Below, one piece after another: positions 34,494-45,873 of a DNA stretch of 64,000 nucleotides. This DNA comes from Rosellinia necatrix (taxonomy: Eukaryota; Ascomycota; Sordariomycetes; Xylariales; Xylariaceae). The stretch spans positions 2,666,001-2,730,000 of the forward strand of contig JAGYVD010000006.1 of the NCBI GenBank assembly GCA_021209875.1, written 5' to 3'. The position numbers and the translations under genes are program-made. The notes beneath the pieces were generated by a model. It was not told the origin of the DNA. It worked only from the letters and a program-made list of their open reading frames with translations, and searched no databases. The stretch's first letter is position 1. Each line of letters opens with the position of its first letter.

Positions 34494-36065
34494 AAGGCAT
34501 TTTATTGAGGCTTTCGCCTCACAGGTGGTATGTTTCCCTTGGCCTGTCGTTTGTGCTTGCATTTTACTTAGCCAGTCTGTGCATGCTCGTCTTACCGACC
34601 GCTTATGTGGAATGCAACTAAACTAAACCGCCAGTAGCATTAATAGGCTCAGCATAGCCAACCTTACATTGCTGCCCGGATGCCAAAGCTCGGGTTACGT
34701 GGATTGCGGTTGCTGACATGATCAAACACGACGAGACAATCTTCCTGTAGCTTATGCATCGCACCGATGTGGAATTCGGGGGTGGCTTCAGGCTGTAACT
34801 GGCCGGAAGCAAGCTGTACCAATGGCATTCTGTCATTGAGGTGTATAAACTTCTGCAAGAGCACCCGGAGGCCCAGTCACCACAACGCCGCGCGCTGGGT
34901 TACGATATCTAAACAGACCGCTCACTAAAACCCACGCCAAATTTCTACTAATAATTATTAGAAATCGAGAGGCACGGACTGGAACGGTATATGCCGGTAC
35001 TCGAGGGGCCTACATGGTCCTTCTGATTCTAAGCACCACCAACTGTATCAATGGCCAGTCCCGAGCTATCCAAGGGTAGTTTGCTATGGCGGTATTAGAT
35101 TGATCTGTACGACGACGATAGGCATCTTGGTAAATAACTCTGCTGTCTTGTGAACATAGGATGTGCGTCTCTAATAGAGCCTAAGCTAGGACACCTCCGT
35201 GAAACTGACTAAGTTCTGTAGCTTGTTAAAAGTTCGAGACAAAAATGAAGCATATATAAAATGGCGTATTATTCGTAAAAGCTCCGAGTACCAACGTATA
35301 CAAAATTTAACCTGTCTTTTAGAACAAGTGTATCGTGCCCCTTAATGACACTGTGGCGAGATTACTGGGTAGTCAGGTGGCTTCCCCTGCTTGAGCATCG
35401 ATTGCAAGATCTACGTGAATGCATACTGTAGTTACATATATATAAGGATGCACCTTAGGTTAGGTAGGCGAACCGGGATCGGTGCTAATAGATCCTGGAC
35501 AACGACATCCGCTTCGGAGCTGCATTTCCTATCGGCCGTGTTTATGCAAGACTGCAAAATACCGCGTCGAGCGGCAAAGCATATATTTTGCACACTTCAC
35601 CGGATTTCGAAATATTGCTGCCAGCCGTCTACTTATGAATTAGGTACGCAATTCCCGTAAGCCGCCTAAGCTTTGGGGGGGGTTTTTTTTTTTTGGGCCA
35701 TCCATCCCTAGGTATGCTGGCTGGGTTATATACCTAGGTAGGCAGGTCGTCAGTCCAGCCCACTCCCGTCCCCCGAAGTTCGCGCCTTGTCGTCTAATCA
35801 GGGTTCGTGAATCAGGTGATCGTTCGCATAGATTCAGGGGATGGGCGACCCATAAGCGGGCGCTGCTTCCTTCGTCGGCCATCGTCCCTGGTGTCAGGCG
35901 ACGACGGGATGGTGCGTTCGAGGAACGGTAAAGAACGCTGCATTTAAGCGAGCTAAGAGCCGCTACGCTACCCCCACGTTTTCTCGCCATGGTTTGACCT
36001 CGTGTGCGTGTGTGTGCGCGTGTGTATGTCTCTCTCTCCTTCTCTCTGTCTATCTTTCCCTGCAT

Positions 36066-36067
36066 GT

Positions 36068-36112
<45 letters not shown>
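36066..36112. repeat. (GT)n microsatellite
   Basis: About 20 GT units, nearly uninterrupted, preceded by a mixed GT and CT tract from about 36000. Confidence 0.92.
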
Positions 36113-36114
<2 letters not shown>

Positions 36115-36207
36115 GACGTAATAATCAGTCAGGTTAGATATTATATATTATATCCCGAGACGTGATACGTAGCCTCGGGGAGCGAAGTTCAAATAGTTAT
36201 TCGTCTT

Positions 36208-36252
36208 TGTATGTAGGTATGTATGTATGTATGTATGTATGTATGTATGTAT
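36208..36252. repeat. (ATGT)n microsatellite
   Basis: About ten ATGT units with one ATGTAGGT variant at the left edge. Confidence 0.92.
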
Positions 36253-37214
36253 ACTTACAATTTGTCGATGGTTCGGTATTGTACGACCCCTCTTTCGACG
36301 GGCTCTTTGTTCTCCGCGCTCTCTCCTCCATCGACTTCTCCATTAATTGCCTGTTTGGACGGCACAGGACGCCACAAATGCCCCCCCATCGCCGCCGAAG
36401 GAAGCACCTGCGAAGGGGATGGTGCCTTGTGAGGCCGTTGAGGTCGTCGGCAGGTACTCGAGTACCCATGCACACTCGCAAGGCATGGGGAGATACCCAC
36501 ATAAAACAGGGGCAGGGCACTGCTCGCAGAGGCACTGCGCTGTTAGGGCCGCCAATAGGAGGCCCCTGTCGATACCCAAAGCATCCATCCTCTGGCAGTG
36601 CACTGTAAAATCACCACAAGCCTTTGTAGACGCCGGGCCAATCAAAACTTGCTCAAATGGTTGCGCCCCTCCACCGATGGCACGACTTTAGACAGACTAC
36701 ACACAACACCTGCAGTCACAAACCGCAGATTCGAGGTCCTGCAGTGACAAGTTTCCAATCACCTGTTCTGTCGATATTCGACTCTGCCGTTCGTTACCTT
36801 GTTAGAGCTAAACGACCACGACGACGTCGACCGCGTCGGCTGGCTCTGGGACTTGCGCGTCGTCACCTACAACAAATAAAACACCCAACACACAATACAC
36901 CAGGTGCACAATAACACATACACACAACACAACATAAGCACAATACCTTACACCACAATACCTTACATCGCAATACCTGCGCACAATACACACAGTACAC
37001 AATTTACAACCACCAGTCGGCACCAACATAACCTTGAGGAGGGCTGTCCAGTCCGCGGTGGCGGCATTAACCAACATCCAGCCGTCCAACCGTCCAACCG
37101 TCCACCCAGCCGTCCAGCTGTCTAACCGTCCAACACCAGCCTGCCTGTCTGCTTCGCCTGAGGCCTGCTTTTCCCTCTCTACAGTAACTAGCTTACCTGT
37201 TCAACCTACGTGCC

Positions 37215-37323
37215 TGCCTACCTACGTGTCTGCCTACCTACCTACCTACCTATCTACCTATCTACCTATCCTACCTATCTACCTACCTACCTACCTACCT
37301 ACCTACCTACGTACCTACATACT
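37215..37323. repeat. (CCTA)n tract
   Basis: A long run of CCTA units with TATC and ACGTG interruptions. This is the same tetranucleotide as the GGTA motif of the other spacers, here on the opposite strand. Confidence 0.9.
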
Positions 37324-38443
37324 TACTAGTTGCCCGCCCGCATGACCCTCGGCCACTCACCAGTCAGTGCGGCACCTATCCAGGTTATCAAGGAAAGGGC
37401 TGGCAAGGGCCTTGTCTCGTTCCGATCCTGCCCTGCTGCAGCTCAGTGGTTGTGTACTTCTTCTGAGCATTGATAGCATATCCGTCTGTCCATCTTCTAT
37501 ACGTTACATATAGGAGACTCTGCTCACCTGATGTCGGCATTCTCGGACTAATCACCCCACACTTCGTTCTGAACTCTGCGGGCTTTTCTTTTTAACTCTT
37601 GAAGACGGTCTCAGTTCTGCCACTTGTTTCCCATGAGAGCTACCTGGTCCGCTGTACAAGCATACCGCGTCTCACCGCACCCGTCATCCACCGGAAGCCC
37701 TGCTCATAAGGAATCAGCCGTGGGATCTCAGCTCCATAAGCTTGCTATCTGATCTTTCCCAAAACGCCCACTACCCCCTCTGTATACTTCTCTCAGCGCA
37801 TGGTGGTAGCGGAATACAACTCATTCCATGGGAGAGCACTCCCGTCCGAACCGAGCCTGCACGGACTGGTACACCTTGTCACTAACTCTTTCGCCCTTGT
37901 TCGGCTAGCTCACTCTGCGAGATCTGCGAGGGCTCGGGCCCGGCTCGAGAAGACGATAAAAAAGACTCGTATTGCTGGCGGATCCGCGCAAAAACTCCAG
38001 TGGCAGTCTCTGGCCTTCTTTGCCTTACGCCCAACTTGGTTTAGCGAATCAGCACAAACTACCATTCCAATTTGTCTTACCAACAGTTCCGCAGGGTTTC
38101 TTGGCTATTTGGCCTTGTCTTTCTGTTTCGGTCATCGCAGTACCGTTGAACCGTATTATTTGCGACACCCAAGCATCGTGTGAGTCGTCATCATAAGAGG
38201 CGAAAGCTGTTAAACGGATCAAGCAATCTCTCTCCTCTGAGAATTTCGGGCTTTGCGACCGCAAGCTAGGGGAACAACTTCTGGTGCTCACAACCTAAGA
38301 ACCTTGTCGGCCACTTTTTCCTCACTTAGGGGCACCGTCTATCTCCCTCACCCCTCCCCACATCACCCCTCTCTGCACTGGATATCCAGGATTGCTTCAG
38401 TCTCATTTATGCCAGGCTACGTCCAGCAACTTGAATCTTCGAT

Positions 38444-40114
38444 ATGCCTGTTATAGATGGTGTCAAGGTAGCATGGTAAGTGCTCTATTTTGTTATCGTT
38501 CTTTCAAGATAGGGCGAAACTAGATCTGCTCTATATGGCCCTGGGATACGTTTAATCCTGGGCCCAACGGGATGCTATGTCGCACTTTTTCTTTCCAAAC
38601 TCCGGTATGCCGCAATGAGACAACTTCTATTTCTGACCGCTCCTGTGTCATCTTCTAGTATACCATGCATACGAGGGCACCGGTCGACGAAATGCACGCA
38701 CCAAGCAGAGCGCATCATGATCCCTGTACGGAAACCGGGACGACCGCTTAGTTCGTGTCCTCACCAAAAAGGAAAGCCCTGCAATTGTAACAATATTACG
38801 GCTGCCATCCCACGAAATGGGAAATGCGGCTGTGGGACCTCGGAACCGATTGCTACCGAGACAACCACGGCTGTCAAGACAGAGCCCCCAACACCCGAGG
38901 TGGTCCCTATGTCGCCAACACGAATGGTGTCATTCAAGGTCCAAAAACACACAGCCGCCAAATCACACAGCCGCAGACAATCCTACGATATTTCCCTCCT
39001 CAGTCAAATGGATCCCAGCGCGATAAATGTGATACCTAGCCAAGGCCTCGTACTCAGTGCCAGTAGCAATATAAATCACACGAGCCCGATGCAGTCCCCG
39101 AGTTTTATGCCCAGCTTTCAAACTGGATTCGATTCCGAAGACTCGTTAGGTGCCCACTTTGACTACACACAGATAATGGGGAGGCTAAATGGCCACAGCC
39201 TCAATACTTTGTTTGAAAACCCACATGGCACTATGTCTGATCCATCACCAAACGGTTTATCAGGGAACGGGGCATCCAGTCACTCGAGCCTTAATTCATC
39301 AGGTACATCGCATTATGCCTCAATATCGTCCGGTTCCGGATCCCATACAAAGGGGTTAATATCTACGGGGGGCATGAGTTGCTGTTCAAAAGGCCCCGCA
39401 GAGGTATCGCCAACACATGAGCAACTAGGGGATCAAAAGCCGCAGCCACAGGATGCGTTGGGTTTGATGAGATATGGAGACTCGATACCTACCCATGGCC
39501 AAAATATATCGGCTCTAGCATTCAATAGCACTATAAACAATCGGCCTGCTGCACAACAAACCCCACAAAACACGGCCTATTCTTACCCTGTACCGTACGG
39601 ATCTTCATTCTATGAGCCACTGCAGTATGCCCAGTGGCAGCAAATGATGACTAGCCAGCCGCAAAGTATACCGCCACTAAACGCCTACGTGAACTCACAT
39701 TCTAGTATGGAGACGACAACAGCTGACCCGAGTCCATATTCGGCCCATCAATGCGGCTGCGGGGAGGGTTGCCAGTGTCTGGGTTGTGCGACACATCCCT
39801 TCAATGCGGCTATGCAGGAATATGTTCTCTCGGCGATGCAAGACGAGCAGTCGATCTCGCCAAGTCTATCCAATGGTGATAGCAATGGCGTGGCCAATAC
39901 GGCAAACGAGCCGTCACCCCAAATCCTGCCGTCACCTATCGTAAGCGCCTCCCCAGTCTCGGAGACGGGCTCATCGGGTGGCATGAACGACTACTTGTTC
40001 GTAGCCTACTGTCCCGGCAGCCCCCGGTCATGTCCTTGCGGGGATGAATGTGCCTGTGTCGGCTGCATGATTCACTGCCAACCGGGGCCAAGAACACCAG
40101 TAACCCCTCCTTGA
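38444..40114 (+). CDS. grisea: Copper-fist transcription activator, GRISEA/Mac1 type (2 exons, 495 aa)
   Basis: Exon 1 is only 32 nt (38444-38475) and encodes MPVIDGVKVA plus the first two bases of Cys11. After a 183-bp intron, exon 2 (38659-40114) continues CIPCIRGHRSTKCTH. This gives the zinc-binding copper fist (C11, C14, C23, H25) followed by the minor-groove motif KPGRP and the Cys-rich SCPHQKGKPCNCN. The C-terminal half carries two copper-regulatory motifs of the type CXCX3CXCX2CXXH: CGCGEGCQCLGCATH near residue 376 and CPCGDECACVGCMIH near residue 468. This is the arrangement of yeast Mac1 and Podospora GRISEA. These nuclear activators turn on high-affinity copper uptake when copper is low and are silenced by Cu(I) binding to the C-terminal motifs. 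The middle is Ser/Asn/Gln-rich. The first Met must come from the small first exon, because exon 2 alone lacks C11. Confidence 0.93.
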
Positions 40115-41234
40115 CCGGTGTCGAGACTCGGGGCAAGAAAGACAAGGGATTTATCAGCGAGAGCTACGACGTCATGAATGGATATGGACAAAATGGGCTA
40201 ATTTACTAGCATAGCATGTTTACAGGCATAGAAGATGATACCCTGATGATAGGATTAGTGGTATGATCAAGGCGTTCAAGGTGTTGCGGCTTGTATATGG
40301 GAGAGGGCTCTTGCCGGCGAGGCCATGGTGCATGCTGTGCATGCGTTCGGGCGTTATCCTGGAATAGAGCTTATCATGAAGTTGGCGAACGAGACACGGA
40401 CGGCTCTCGTACATGGTAACGACCAGACTGGCTCTGTGTATGGCAAATAGCGACATCTACCCGGCAGATATATGCGTAGGCGCTTGAGATTGTACACATT
40501 GGCGTGGGGGGCACTAACGGGACAAATCGTGGACCCTGAGATCCAGCTTGACCATGTCGGGTGGTGGGAGTAGAACGAAGGACCCGCTAGTTATTGAACA
40601 GGTCTTGCTGAATCCCGTCATTCAAAACCAATCCACTGAGGCGATGCGATGGGGAGGGAGGAGGGGGGGTATTGACCTGGTTCGACTTGGCCTCCTCCTC
40701 ATGCGGGTGTTGTACTACTGCACAGTTCATTGCTAGGCAGACGGGAATGATGCATAACGAGGTATGTATCTGCCATGTCGTGTCACGGTGGGAATGATGG
40801 CCGTAACCCCAGAGTGATTTGATATTGGCGGTTCCAGGCGCCTGGGGCAACAAACCGGGGTTGACACTGGTGCGGATAACGATGTACCTATGTACCTAAG
40901 TAAGTAAGGTATGTACCTACCTAGTGTACTTGCGCCTACCTTAGGTACGTAAGGCACTGTAAAGTTGGCCGGCTGCACGCCGGGTGATTGGCCAACGCTG
41001 GGGTCCCATTGCATAAATAAATGCCTACCCTACCCAACCTACCGACTTCTCAGGTAACCTTGACTATAACTGGCTAATGCCAACCTACATACCTGCCCAG
41101 ACTATCCCATCCTCTTCTCGGTCCGGTAACAGGCCAAGTGCAGGGTGCAATCGTCGATACATACCCATGGAGGCAGAAAGGTAAAAGTAGAAGGAAGAAA
41201 AGGATATCACGGTGCCGGCCGGAAACGAGAAGCC
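40115..41234. other. Intergenic spacer between two plus-strand genes
   Basis: 3' flank of the copper-fist gene and promoter of the charged coiled-coil gene. GGTA/ACCTA motifs cluster at about 40885-40950. No supported gene. Confidence 0.55.
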
Positions 41235-42566
41235 ATGGATGGCTCCTCCCCTCAGTCTGGACGCAAACGATCGCACGATGACGATGGCGCAGACGAACGA
41301 CGTGTGAAGAGACGGAACGACGACTATCACGATGGGGGCCGCCTGCGTAGGAGAAGATCACGATCCCCACGTCGACCGGAGCATGCCGACCATGCCGACC
41401 ATGCCGACCATACCGACCATACCGACCATACCGACCATGGCGGCCACGGCGACCATGGTGACCGTGACCGGCCTCACCAACGGGATGATGCGCACTCGCG
41501 CTCAAGATCGCCGGCCCGCCGTCGCCACCACCATCGTCGCCACCACCACCATCATCGCCGCCATCGCTCTCGCCAGGACCCTCCTATAGAGCTCCCGTGT
41601 GGCGCGCGCCCACTATCACGGTCAGCCGACTTCGATGCATTTCGTCTACTATTCGCTCGATACCTCGACATCCAAAAGCAGATTGACATGGCCGCGCTCG
41701 ACGAGCGCGAGATCCGCGGGCGCTGGAAGAGCTTTGTCGGCAGGTGGAATAATGGCGAACTGGCCGAAGGCTGGTACCAACCGGAGACGTTCGAGGGCGT
41801 GATGCTCGACTCGTTAGCGGCGGGCGACGAAACGGAAGGCGAGAGTATACGAAGCCTGGAGGGCGGGCAAGGCATTTCCAACGGCCGCCGACGTGATTCC
41901 CCCGCAAGGCGGGGGCGGGATACACTTCCACCCAGACGCGCAGCGGCGCGGGATGATGAAGCAGACGCCACCTCACGGTCACGAGATACGGACGAAGACG
42001 ATGACGAAGATGACGACGATTACGGACCGATACTGCCCGCGCAGAACGGGCCCCGGCATTCCAACCCCAAAACCGCATCGGAGGCCAAGCACGGCCCCAG
42101 CATCCCCACAATCCCAGACCTCGCGCTGCGGCGCGAGATGGAGGCATCGGAGCGCGACGAGGCACGCGTGCTCCTACGCCAGGAGCGCAGGGACGAGCGG
42201 GCGCAGCAGAAGGAGCGCCTGGAGGAGCTGGCACCGCGGGCGGAGGCAGGGTCGCAGGCGCGGCGGCTCGAGAAGAGGCGCGAGAGGCGCGAGGCCAACG
42301 CGACGTTCGCAAACGGCAGATCGGCCAACGAGATACCAGACATGGCGGATTCGGAGCTCATGGGAGGAGGGGCCGGTGGAGGCATCGAGGAATATAAGAG
42401 GGTGAGGAAAGAAGCGGAGCGTAAGAAGACGGAGAGGGAGGTCCGGCGCGAGGAGATGCTACGGGCGAAGAGGGAAGAGAGGGAAAAGCGCGCGCGAGAG
42501 TATCGAGAACGCGAGGCACAGACCGTGGACATGCTAAGGGAGATCGCCAAGGCAAGGTTTGGATGA
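41235..42566 (+). CDS. Charged coiled-coil nuclear-type protein with His-Asp repeat (443 aa)
   Basis: Single exon, starting MDGSSPQSGRKRSHDDD. The N-terminal 120 residues are Arg/Asp/His-rich with RS-type pieces (RSRSPRRP, RSRSPARRRHHHRR) and a His-Asp repeat (HADHADHADHTDHTDHTDH) from 9-bp DNA repeats at about 41387-41445. A conserved-looking helical block follows at about 130-205 (FDAFRLLFARYLDIQKQIDM, GRWKSFVGRWNNGELAEGWY). Then comes an acidic stretch ending in a YGPILP motif, and a long Arg/Glu coiled coil to the C-terminus (RLEKRRERREANATF, RKKTEREVRREEMLRAKREE). Fungal relatives are often labelled HEL117-like. The composition suggests an RNA-processing or spliceosome-associated nuclear protein, but no catalytic motif is present and the function is not established. 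Confidence 0.75.
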   Translation: MDGSSPQSGRKRSHDDDGADERRVKRRNDDYHDGGRLRRRRSRSPRRPEHADHADHADHTDHTDHTDHGGHGDHGDRDRPHQRDDAHSRSRSPARRRHHHRRHHHHHRRHRSRQDPPIELPCGARPLSRSADFDAFRLLFARYLDIQKQIDMAALDEREIRGRWKSFVGRWNNGELAEGWYQPETFEGVMLDSLAAGDETEGESIRSLEGGQGISNGRRRDSPARRGRDTLPPRRAAARDDEADATSRSRDTDEDDDEDDDDYGPILPAQNGPRHSNPKTASEAKHGPSIPTIPDLALRREMEASERDEARVLLRQERRDERAQQKERLEELAPRAEAGSQARRLEKRRERREANATFANGRSANEIPDMADSELMGGGAGGGIEEYKRVRKEAERKKTEREVRREEMLRAKREEREKRAREYREREAQTVDMLREIAKARFG

Positions 42567-43684
42567 GGAGATGCGGCGGGATGTCTAGCTCCCCTTCGTC
42601 GTCTGCCTAAAGGGGGGGCAGCAACGTTTTCCCTAGCAGAAGTCGACTCTTACTTTATAGGGGCTGGAACAGCCTCATAATCATCGGGAAACGGGTCATC
42701 GCCTCAGACCTCACTTGAGTCTGGAGGGTCGGCGCTACCATGGATGAACATGGGCAACCCCGTGAGGCTGTGAGGAAGCAGGGGGGTTGTTTGCTACAAC
42801 AGCAGGTCAGCCACACATGAATTCCCTGGATCCCCCCTAATTTTGGGGAGCATACTCGAATTATTACATGCAACGGGAGCAGCGCTCAGCTACATACAAG
42901 CATGTAATGAATTACTGAGGCACAGGAGCTCTCTTGCATTTCCCGTCGACCAACTCAACTCCATGACGGCCAAACGGGAAGAATTACATGATAACGATGA
43001 AGATTTGATTACTTTCTGATTACTTTTGGGACCCGCCAGCTCCTCCAAGCTATATCCGTGGGGGGGGGGGGGGCGGTGGTCACTTGTCTCCCCCAAAGTC
43101 GGGGCTGGAGAGATGGGTGACTAGGATGTGGTTAATAAAAGAAAAGGCACTTATTGTCATACTGTATAGCCGTAATCGCTGTCGTTTGTAGTATATGTCA
43201 CGATGGGAATCAGTCCACCTCATCCTAGCGGTATATATTGTAGTAAATCAACATAGGTCGTATCCCACAGGTGTCGCGGTATCGCGTCTTATTGTTTGAC
43301 CATTGCTCCAATGACTCACCATTTCAATTCTTTCTCTCGACAGGCAATGTCTAGATATATAATACAATCTAATCACATTCAACACTCAGTTTACTGTATG
43401 AGGATATCCTAGCTCCGTTTAGTGTTACTAGTTCCCCCTGCGCCTCGGCCTTACTGTCCCCCCTTCCTGCCTATGAATATCACTCGTTCATGTGCCCGGA
43501 GCGGGGGGAAGGGATGGCTGGGCGGTAAGGTAAGGAAGGCTATAATACGTATTGACCTCATCGAAGGGTGAACGAGAGATTGGATGGCGTGGCACTCACC
43601 CCAGAAGCCCCAACACACACACACACACACATACATATACACACGCTCCTCAGCAACCCTTCCTAACCGCGGAGGACGCGAAGT
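42567..43684. other. Convergent intergenic spacer
   Basis: 3' flanks of the charged coiled-coil gene (+) and the Clr5 gene (-). It contains a 15-base G-run at about 43059-43073 and a CA microsatellite at 43611-43646. No supported gene. Confidence 0.55.
43611..43646. repeat. (CA)n microsatellite
   Basis: CA units with two TA interruptions, about 40 bp beyond the stop codon of the Clr5 gene. Confidence 0.88.
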
Positions 43685-45873
43685 TCAGGGCGCATCATCG
43701 GGAATCTCATCCAGCAAGCCCCGAGCGCGGACATCGACCTCGACGCGGATGGCCTCGAGCTCGGCGGCGACGTCCTCGCCATCTTCGCCACCTTCGCCAT
43801 CGCCATCGCCCGCGGCATCGCAGAGGATGCGTTCGAGGGCCCAGAGCTCGCGGATGATGCCCCAGACGTCGAGGGGCGTCTCGCGGCGCATGGCGGCGAG
43901 GAGATCCCGCTGGGCAGCAGCGGCGGCGGCAGCGGTAGCGGCAGAGGTGGCGGCAGAGGTGGCGGCAGAGGTGGCGGCAGCGGGGCCGTGTCGCCGTTGC
44001 TGCAGAAGCAGCACGGACACGGCCCCCTTCCGCCGGTAGATCCCCCGGAGCTCGGGCGAGTACTCGGAGAAGAAGAGGCGGTCGGCGATGCGCAGCGTCA
44101 GCGCGTCGGGGCGCACCGCCCCCATGCGCTGCAGCGAGCGGAGCGTGCGCGCCTCGATGAACCGCGGGAGGGGGAGCGTGTCGTCGTCGTCGCCGTTGCC
44201 GTCGTCGCCCTTCTTGTCGCGTTCGCCTTCGCTGCTACTACTGCTACTGCTACTGCTGCTCGTGGTGGTGGTGGTGGTGGTGCTTCTGCTGCTTCTTGTG
44301 CTAGCGAAGGAAGGGGTTGGGGAAGGGAGGTGTGGGGAAGGGGATCGGGTCAACGGGAAAGACGAGGAGGGCGACGGGGGCGGCGGCGGGGAGAGCTGCT
44401 CCTCCGGCCGGAACTGATGTGGTTTCTGCCGTTGGGGAGGCTGCAGTTGCGGGTGGGGCTTCTTTTTCTTCGTCATCATCACCCTCTTCTTCTTCTCCCT
44501 ATCCGGCGGAGCATCCTTTTGCCGCTCCAGCTCGTAGTGCGTCGCCTGGATCCCCCGGATGATGAGATCCATGTCGGGGTCCTGGTCGGTCTCGGGGGCC
44601 GGGGCCGGACCGGGGATCAGGATGCGGCTGACGCGGCGGTTCTGGGCGGCCAGGGCGGCGCGGACTTCGGCGTCGGACTGGACGGCGTCGATCTTGCTGA
44701 AGAAGGCGCGCTGCAGCATGGTGGCGACGTCGCGGCCGCTGCCGGGCTCGTTGTCGCCGCGGCCGGGGGGCCCGTAGCGGCGCAGCTGCTCGGCGATGAG
44801 GCCGATGGGGTGGTGGCGGGGGAGCAGGGCGGCGGCGACGTCGGCGAGGTGGGCGACGAGGGCGGCGTAGAGGGCGTGCTGGCGGCGGGCGGCGAAGTCG
44901 TAGAGCAGGTCGAGCAGCATCCAGTCGAGCCCGAAGTGGGCGCCGCGCACGACGTCCTCGAGCATCAGGAACGCCCGCCGCACCGCCTTGCCCGCCAGCC
45001 GCCCGGCCCCGCGCGCGAACAGCGCCGACCCCAGCGTGAACGTCACGTACAGCTGCGACACCGCCAGGATCCCCGACCGCGCCAGCCCGACCGCCGCCGC
45101 CTCGGCCCCCGCCGCCGCCTCCTCTGCCGGCCCCCGCTGCATGAACGTCAGCCGCCGCATGCTCGAGAGCAGTAGCGCCACGGCCCGGTCTACGCTCACG
45201 TCCGCCGGCCGCGGTGCGATCTGGGTCGTCACCGCCGCCGTCGTTGTCGTCGGTCCCGGTTGCTCTGTTCCTGGGCGCCGCCTTCGCCTGTATTTGTGCA
45301 GTTGCCATCGGCCGATCCGCTTCTTATACATCGACTGACTAGCCCGGTTCCCCGGCCGTTAGCTTTTTCTTTTTCTTTTTTCTTTGTTTCTTCCTTCGTG
45401 TTGACTTTTGATCGCTGCTCGGGTGCGTATATGCGTTGCCCCCCCCCTTCCCCCCGACACAGGGAGGGAGGCGAGGGGAGGGAGGCGAGAGGAGGGAGGA
45501 GGGGGCGAGTGGGAGTATAAGGGAAGGGGGAGAGGGAAAAGCAGATGGTATGTCGTACGTTGCCTTGAATTGATATTGCGTCTCCATTATTTGCACTGCA
45601 AGACCACGCCACGGTCAGTCGATTCACCAGCCCGCGAACCCTCGAACCCCCGGGGGGGAAAGTAGTGCCCATCCGCATCTCATGTCCGGGGGGGTGAGGG
45701 GTGAAGGGGAGGCTCAATTACTTACTCACCTCCCCCAATGTCCGCTGCTCGTTCAGGTACAGACGCACGATGTGCGGATACACCGTGCTCCATTCTCTCT
45801 CCGTGTGCTGTTTGTTCATTATGATCTGGAAACTGCCGCTTGGTCGGCCGTATTCGAATTCGCCTTCGACCAT
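43685..45873 (-). CDS. Clr5-domain protein with long low-complexity C-terminus (3 exons, 612 aa)
   Basis: Exons 45873-45726, 45595-45559 (37 nt) and 45338-43685; donors GTAAGT and GTACGA, phases close. The start at 45873 has an ACCATGG context; a second ATG at 45819 is possible. Splicing joins EREWSTVYPHIVRLYLNEQR, TLGEVMQIMETQYQFKAT and QSMYKKRIGRWQLHKY into a complete Clr5 domain at about residues 25-80. This is the fungal helix-turn-helix-like domain named after CLR5 and common in Pezizomycotina proteins of mostly unknown role. The rest has Ala/Leu-rich helical segments (LARSGILAVSQLYVTFTLGS, FGLDWMLLDLLYDFAARR), a central Pro/Ser/Thr homopolymer region, an acidic run and an Ala-Thr-Ser repeat (SAATSAATSAATAAAAAAA). 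A DNA-binding role is likely by family, but the target is unknown. Confidence 0.82.

Larger units (their letters stand above)
34494..38443. other. 3.9-kb spacer rich in microsatellites
   Basis: No supported gene. It holds a G-run followed by a T-run near 35676-35694, a GT microsatellite, an ATGT microsatellite and a CCTA microsatellite (listed separately), and CT-rich sequence before the copper-fist gene. A cysteine-rich minus-strand frame at 36343-36645 is discussed under rejected items. The part from about 37,600 to 38,443 probably contains the promoter and leader of the copper-fist regulator. Confidence 0.55.

Noticed and set aside
36343..36645. Cysteine-rich minus-strand frame with a good donor (AAATTGTAAGTATAC) about 90 bp beyond its end
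   Set aside because: The frame with the donor is not the frame of the Cys-rich part, and I found no intron that joins them. The region is bounded by microsatellites. Without transcripts it is not supportable as a gene.
43988..45175. 395-codon plus-strand frame opposite the Clr5 gene
   Set aside because: It is antisense to a gene with intact splice signals and a recognisable domain. Its Gly/Arg/Val-rich content is a by-product of GC-rich codons on the other strand.
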